From Gentiana macrophylla (lineage: Eukaryota; Streptophyta; Magnoliopsida; Gentianales; Gentianaceae), in NCBI GenBank assembly GCA_026214975.1, contig JAOBSW010001132.1, positions 87,772 to 151,771 of the forward strand: a stretch of DNA of 64,000 nucleotides, in the 5' to 3' direction. The position numbers and the translations under genes were made by a program. The notes beneath the pieces were generated by a model. That model did no database searches. It worked only from the letters and a program-made list of their open reading frames with translations, and was not told the DNA's origin. Shown one piece after another: positions 58,813 through 64,000 of the stretch (its first letter is position 1; every line of letters begins with the position of its first letter).

Positions 58813-59863
58813 ATGGATTCCTCAAATTTCATGTCTAAGGTACATGTATTTAATGTTAATAATTTTGATGAATACAAAATAAAGATGGTGTCTCTTCTTG
58901 CAGCAACTCATGAGGAGATGATGTATGTAATCAATGATGGCCAAATCAGGATCACAACTATGATAGCCACAGGAGCAGATCAAGAAAAGGAAATAGACAA
59001 ACTCAAGAAAGATTGGACCAAGGATGACAGAAGAAGAGCAAATCCATATTTGGTTGCAAAAGACATGATCTTGAAGACTCTAGACAGTAAAATGTTCATG
59101 AGGATCAAAGACTACAAAATAGCAAAGGAGATGTGGGATAAATTAGCACTGATCAATGAAGGATCAGAAGTAGTCAAGGAAAACAAATTCTCTATTGCAA
59201 AATAGAAATTTGAGAACTTTAAAATGAAGACTGGTGAATCCATTGATCAAATGGATTATAGATTTTCAAGCATCATCAGTGAACTTCAAAAACTTGGACA
59301 CACATACCCACAGAAAGAAGTGTGCCTAAAAATCTTGAGGTCTACCTGAATGATGGAAGATCATCACATCAGTATTCAGAGGAACAATAAATCTTGCAAC
59401 TAATGATACTTTAACTAAGATGTCTCAATTAAAGCCTCATAAATTTGAGTTGAACGGTGAAGAAAGTGCACCAGCAGAGGCACACAAAGCCAATGCACTG
59501 GTTGCACCCCAGCAAAGCAAAACAGCTGATACAAACAGCACAGAGACACAAGAGCTAAAAGAAAAGATTGCTTTACTGATTAAATGTTTTGACAGGTTTA
59601 GCAAGAAGAAGCAATTCAAAGGAAGTTCATCATCAAACAAGAAGTCAAGCTCAAGGAAAGACATGAAGAAAAAGGATAATGAATACATATGCTTCAATTG
59701 CAAGAAGAAAGGTCACTTCAAGGCTGATTGCCCTGGAGAAAAAGACAAAGATGAGGAAAAGAAGTACAAAACAACTGAAAAGAGAAAGAGCAAGAAGGCA
59801 CTCAATGCTGAAGCCAATAGTGAAAAGAATGAAGAATCATCTGATAATGATTCTGGTGATTAA
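58813..59863 (+). pseudogene. gag: E gag
   Basis: ATG 58813 opens a capsid-like frame with NFDEYKIKMVSLLAATHEEM, KDWTKDDRRRANPYLVAKD and YKIAKEMWDKLALINEGSE, stopped at 59203 and again near 59347. It resumes in another frame at 59420 and carries one zinc knuckle, CFNCKKKGHFKADC at 59690-59731, and then a Lys/Glu-rich end with a stop at 59861. Only one CCHC box is present against two in A, and the long basic linker of A is absent. Confidence 0.87.
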
Positions 59864-59905
59864 GAATCTAACAGATCAGACAATGATAAAGCATATTTAT
59901 GTCTA

Positions 59906-60261
59906 ATGGCTAAGGAAGCTGATGAAACAGAGGATGTCTGGTACATAAATAGTGGATGTTCCAGACATATGACAGGGAATAAATGACGGTTGACTGACTT
60001 TAAAGCTTTTGATGGACCCAAAGTCATATTTGGAAGCAAGGAAAATCCCGGCAAAATTAAGGGGGAAGGCACAATGTTCAAGAACAATTTGAAGATTCAA
60101 AATGTGGCTTATGTTAAAAGATTGAGTTTCAATCTTCTAAGCATTAGTCAATTCTATGACAAAGGATACAATGTGCACTTCAACAAAGAAGGATGCAAAG
60201 TTATTCACAATCAAACCAGCACAGTTGTACTTGCAGGAAAAAATAGATCAAAAGCAGATTG
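59906..60261 (+). pseudogene. pol: E protease, catalytic Asp replaced
   Basis: Same frame as the second part of gag. The active site reads NSGCSRHM in place of DSGCSRHM (AAT codon 59948-59950). A TGA near 59983 interrupts it before LTDFKAFDGPKVIFG, and the RLSFNLLSISQFYDKGYNV segment follows. A stop at 60259 precedes the pre-integrase part. Confidence 0.83.
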
Positions 60262-61200
60262 AAGGGAAGACAACATGTATGTGGTAGATTGAAAGACTGC
60301 AAAAGCATAAACATGTCTGCTTGTCAAAAATAACCAATCAATCAGCTGGATTTGGCATAGATGACTGAACCATCTCAACTTCAAGACCATCAACAAATTG
60401 TCAAAGAACAAGTTAGTTGAAGAAAACCAGAGATCACATTCAAGAAGGAAAGTCTTTGTGATGCATGTCAAAAATTAAAGTAGATCAAAAGCTCTTTCAA
60501 GTCAAAACCTTATCAATCTACAACAAGAATTTTACATTTGTTGCATATGGATCTTTTTGGACCAGTCACACCAGTAAGTGTAAGTGGAAAGAAGTGCACT
60601 CTAGTGGTGGTGGATGACTTCTCCAAATTCACATGGGCCATATTCAAGAACAAGAAAAGAGAGACACTCAAAAAGCTACCAGACTTGCTAAGAAGAATAC
60701 AACATGAAAAAGAATTGAAGATCATTAAGATAAAATCAGATAGAGGCACATAGTTCTTAAAAGAAATTATCAGAACCTTTTGAGAAGAGAATGGAGTTCA
60801 AATCAACTATCAGCAGCAGGGACTCCACAACAAAATGGTGTAGCAGAAAGAAGAAATAGAACACTCAAAGAAGCAGTCAGAACAATGATTGCAGAAGCAT
60901 GCTTACCAAAAGATTTTAATCAAGCGACAAATACAAAGATGCTATACTCAAAACAGATCAATCATCAACAAACATCATAGAAATACACCATATGAAAAAT
61001 GGAATGGAAGAATACCTAACATCTCACATTTACATATGTTTGAATCTAAATTTTTTGTTTTGAATAGGAATCAGCTGCATACTTTGATGAAAAAGCTGAT
61101 GAAACAATCTTTATGGGATACTCAGACAAAAGCAAAGCCTTCACAGTACTCAACAAAAGAACTTTGTTGATTGAAGAGTCAATTCATGTAGTTTTGATGA
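60262..61200 (+). pseudogene. pol: E integrase
   Basis: The pre-integrase part (60275-60480) is riddled with stops. The core at 60538-60753 has HMDLFGPVTPVSVSGKK and IKSDRGT with both catalytic Asp residues, ending in a TAG. In another frame at 60780 follows SAAGTPQQNGVAERRNRTL with the catalytic Glu. A further fragment, up to about 61170, contains NISHLHMFESKFF, the remnant of the segment before RT. Confidence 0.85.
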
Positions 61201-62209
61201 ATCAAACACAAATGGTGAAAGTCTGCAAAATCTTGAAGAAGAAACTGCACAAAGACAAGTTTATATGAATACAACAGTACCAGCTACTATTCTGGATCAC
61301 ACCTTTGGCAATCAAGATGATGCACCAGTCAACACAACACAAGAGGCATCAACACAAGAACATGAAGTTGATGCACAAGCTAAAGTTGTGGAAGAACCAA
61401 ATCCAGAGCAACTTCAACCTAACCTGAACTGGCTGAGAGATCATCCTGAAGAACAAGTCATTAAAGATATTCATATAGGAATTAGAACTAGAAGACAACT
61501 GGAAAGAATGCTAACTTGTTTTCTATCACAGGTGGAACCCAAAACTACAGATGATGCAATTCAAGATGCTAATTGGATTACAACCATGCAAGAAGAACTG
61601 AATGAATTTGAGAGGAATGAAGTCTGGGAACTTGTTGACAGACCAAACATGGCCAACATCATTGGAACAAAATGGGTATTCAGAAACAAGATGGATGAAC
61701 AAGGAACAGTTGTCAGAAACAAAGCAAGGCTATTTGCAAAAGGCTACTCTCAAGCAGAAGGAATAGACTATGATGAAACCTTTGCACCAGTAGCAAGATT
61801 GGAAGCAATCAGACTCTTTCTAGCTTTTGCAGCACATAAAGACTTCTAAGTTTATCAGATGGATGTCGAGAGTGCATTTCTGAATGGACTTTTGGGAGAA
61901 GAAGTATATGTGGAACAACCCCCTGGTTTCTAACACAAAGGGAAGGAAGATAAAGTGTACAAGCTCATAAAGGTAATATATGGACTCAAATAGACACCCA
62001 AAGCCTGGTATGAAATACTGTCACAATTCTGAATCAACAATGGATTCAACAAAGGGATCATTGACAAGTCTCTCTTCAAGCTTGAAGAAGGTACCAGAAT
62101 ATTGTTAGTTTAAATCTATGTTGATGACATCATCTTTTGATCAAAAGATGAGAAGCTGTGTGAATAGTTTGCAAATCTGATGAAGAGCAAATTTCAAATG
62201 AGTATGATG
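61201..62209 (+). pseudogene. pol: E reverse transcriptase, truncated
   Basis: An open stretch 61265-61849 has [52 protein letters not shown] and [19 protein letters not shown]. After a stop, QMDVESAFLNG keeps the first catalytic Asp. Many stops follow up to IYVDDIIF (YVDD intact) near 62118-62135 and the KSKFQMSMMG segment where the element breaks off. Confidence 0.87.
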
Positions 62210-62850
62210 GGTTTTTATATGTATACTCTATAACTATTAGGGCTGTCTTTAATGCATCAAATCTTGAGCTGTCGAGGCATTTTATAATGTATCCATTGTA
62301 TATATCTTTGAATGTGTCCATTCTTCACCTATTTAGTCGCTTTTGTATGTATCCATTTCGCACATGTCCATGGAGTCGCTTTCCAGTGTATCATTTTTGC
62401 ATCCGTTAGGTCGCATTTTATGGTTTTGATCGATTATGCACCTATGAGATTGGAGTACCTTTTGTTCGTTTCTCCTATGGTTGTGCAACATAATGATGGT
62501 CTTACGATTTGGGATGCCATTAAGATTGTGGTGATGTGGGCTATTTGTTCTTTGAGCAATAAGATTGTCTTCAATTGTAGAGATGCTTCAGGTGACCAAA
62601 CATTAATTTGAGGATATTAGAGTTCGTAGTTATGCTTGGACAAATGGCTGAAATAATAAAGTTAGCGTGGATTGGGATTCTTGGAAGTCCAACCCTTTTT
62701 GTATTAGTCCAGTTTAGTTTCTAGGCTTGGTTCACAATGGTGTTGTTGCTTGGCGCTTGTGATTGCTCATTATGCTTTTACTTTTGTAACTTTACTCTAA
62801 CACATTGCTAGATCATAATAAATTTCTTTGATGTTCAGAAAAAATTTATT
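62210..62850 (+). pseudogene. Probable 5'-truncated LINE tail
   Basis: A 99-codon frame (62312-62611) ends with IWDAIKIVVMWAICSLSNKI, and the next frame has IRVRSYAWTNG and VDWDSWKSNPF. This spacing resembles the C-terminal end of plant LINE ORF2, where W-rich segments follow a zinc-finger region. Downstream is a T-rich, TTTGTAACTTT-containing tail that ends in AATAAATTTC...TTCAGAAAAAA near 62844, as in plant LINE 3' ends. Abrupt 5' truncation is typical. The call is from pattern memory only. Confidence 0.35.
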
Positions 62851-63680
62851 TAAAATAAAATGCACCTAGCATTTTAAAGAATCTTATTAAGAATTTAAGG
62901 AAGATGTTTTTAAAATGTCGCAATTGGGTGCTTAAGAATGCCGCTACCAGATTCAAACGTCTTCATATGTTTCTTTTGTAGGCTTTTTAAACACCATTTA
63001 AACCCCTTTTTTCTTATAGTGGTTGACAATAACAATCGACAACAATTGAAAAACAAAAGTCGTCGTAGATTTAACCACGATAGAAGATATATATAAGATT
63101 GTGCAAACCACAATTGTACAATGGCCTGACAAATTCGGAGTAAATATGATACGACATATATGTCATTACTTTATAATTGAAAAGATTCAGAAGCAGAAAT
63201 ATATTGAGTGAATGGTCAACTTGTCAAAGATAAAAAAAATATTGCCCTAAGGTCCAAACACGTGCTAAACTTTGTATACCTTGTTCCCTTAGTAATCTTT
63301 TAGGATAGAATATGGTTCTTGTTTCTGCATATTGCCAACAGAAAGAAGAAAATTGTTTTCTGACCCAAAATCGAAAGTCAGGAAAAAGAAAGACACATGT
63401 TTGAAAACATAGGAAACAAATTCATAGACAATATTCACCGTTTACTCGTAATTAAAGTTATAGGTAGATTGAAAACTTTTAAATCAAACGTCATTGATCA
63501 GTATTTGGAGTAAAAGTTTACAACCACCATAACAGTTGCGTAAGTGTATTCCTTCATGGACTTCAATACCGCGGTGAGGAGTCATAGCATTTAAGTGTAT
63601 TTTGATTACACAGACAAATATTAGCTCCTTCCCATCCCTCGGGTCTACAAGAAAAATAGGATTTAGTGACACAGAAAAAA
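62851..63680. other. Unassigned AT-rich stretch
   Basis: No ORF or known motif apart from a possible CACTA-transposon end at 63003-63021. Confidence 0.4.
63003..63021 (-). mobile_element. Possible CACTA-transposon terminus
   Basis: The minus strand reads CACTATAAGAAAAAAGGGG, close to the CACTACAAGAAAA start of plant CACTA (En/Spm) elements. The element would extend leftward. The partner end and 3-bp duplication were not found. Confidence 0.3.
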
Positions 63681-63819
63681 GCCTTTAAAAGTAACATATG
63701 GAGGCGTTTAAGTCTGATAGTGACGTTTCCCGGCACCACTAATTCTGATGTCGCTATAGCTAAAACTGTTTTTTGCACCTTTAAGATGCGCCTTATTAGA
63801 CTCTTAACAAGGCACTAAA

Positions 63820-64000
63820 AACGCCTCATAATCCTCGAAATTAATACATTCCCAAACCGACTCTAAAGCAATGCAATTGATACATTCTGAAAACGACTCC
63901 ATAGCTTGGAAATTGAAACATTAGTAAACGACTCCACAGATTCGAAAATGATGCACTGAAAAACGACTCCACAGATGCGAAAATTATGCACTAAAAAACG
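63820..64000. repeat. 35-bp tandem repeat array running off the window
   Basis: AACGACTCCA.AG-type units start at 63892, 63927, 63962 and 63997, an exact 35-bp period, preceded by two more diverged units near 63820 and 63855. Similarity between units increases to the right. Units abut without spacers. Such arrays occur in subterminal regions of DNA transposons, but the owner is unknown. Confidence 0.8.

Larger units (their letters stand above)
57324..62209 (+). mobile_element. E: truncated SIRE copia element, plus strand
   Basis: 5' LTR, primer site, gag, PR, IN and RT are present. The element stops abruptly inside RT at about 62209, with RNase H, ORF3 and 3' LTR missing. Its LTR and pol match B closely, so they are one family facing head to head. 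Confidence 0.9.

Noticed and set aside
62312..62611. 99-codon ORF as an independent host gene
   Set aside because: It starts inside disrupted transposon sequence, lacks a promoter or introns and fits better as a LINE remnant.
63820..64000. CRISPR-like array
   Set aside because: The 35-bp units abut without spacers and the window is clearly plant nuclear DNA.

Overview
The window looks like heterochromatic, gene-poor nuclear DNA of a flowering plant, probably a eudicot. It is AT-rich, has no operons and shows no intact host gene. Almost every base can be placed in LTR retrotransposons of plant lineages: SIRE-type and Angela/Tork-type Ty1/copia, and Ty3/gypsy-like non-autonomous elements primed by tRNA-Asp. 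I cannot name the species.

The layout is a nest. The oldest layer is a minus-strand SIRE copia element (B). Its pieces, read on the minus strand, are 57323-57277, 50557-47876, 38385-36771, 14592-13221 and a partial 3' LTR (13220 to about 12467). B is split by gypsy-like element D (50558-57276, TSD TGCAC), copia element F (38386-47875, minus strand, TSD GTTCA) and plus-strand SIRE element A (14593-36770, TSD nearly matching, CAATG/TAATG). A was itself hit by gypsy-like element C (23040-30444, TSD CACTA) and by G, now a solo LTR (32784-34534, TSD TACAA). On the left, a minus-strand Angela-like element (E0, 1-1301 and 10771 to about 12466) is split by a relative in the opposite orientation (E1, 1302-10770, TSD AAGTC). 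On the right, a truncated plus-strand SIRE element of B's family (E, 57324 to about 62209) is followed by a probable LINE tail, a possible CACTA-transposon end and a 35-bp tandem array that runs off the window.

The coding content is retroelement gag, protease, integrase, reverse transcriptase and RNase H, all broken by stops or frameshifts. The most interesting component is the third ORF (ORF3) downstream of pol in A and B. It is about 1,090 codons long in A, has an N-terminal domain shared between the two copies, an acidic middle, a coiled-coil region and a Trp-rich C-terminal segment, and shows no signal peptide or clear membrane anchor. In both copies a good TATA box lies 107-119 bp before its ATG, and a DNA hairpin follows the pol stop codon. 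This suggests ORF3 has its own promoter. In A, ORF3 has eight nonsense codons but no frameshift over 3.27 kb.

Other structures that gene calls do not explain include a 131-bp triplicated palindrome-rich array in the leader of F, a cluster of AAACGCGCGTTT-like palindromes upstream of the TATA box in the LTRs of C, an extra internal polypurine tract shared by C and D, and deletions that removed the TATA box from the 5' LTRs of both A and D.
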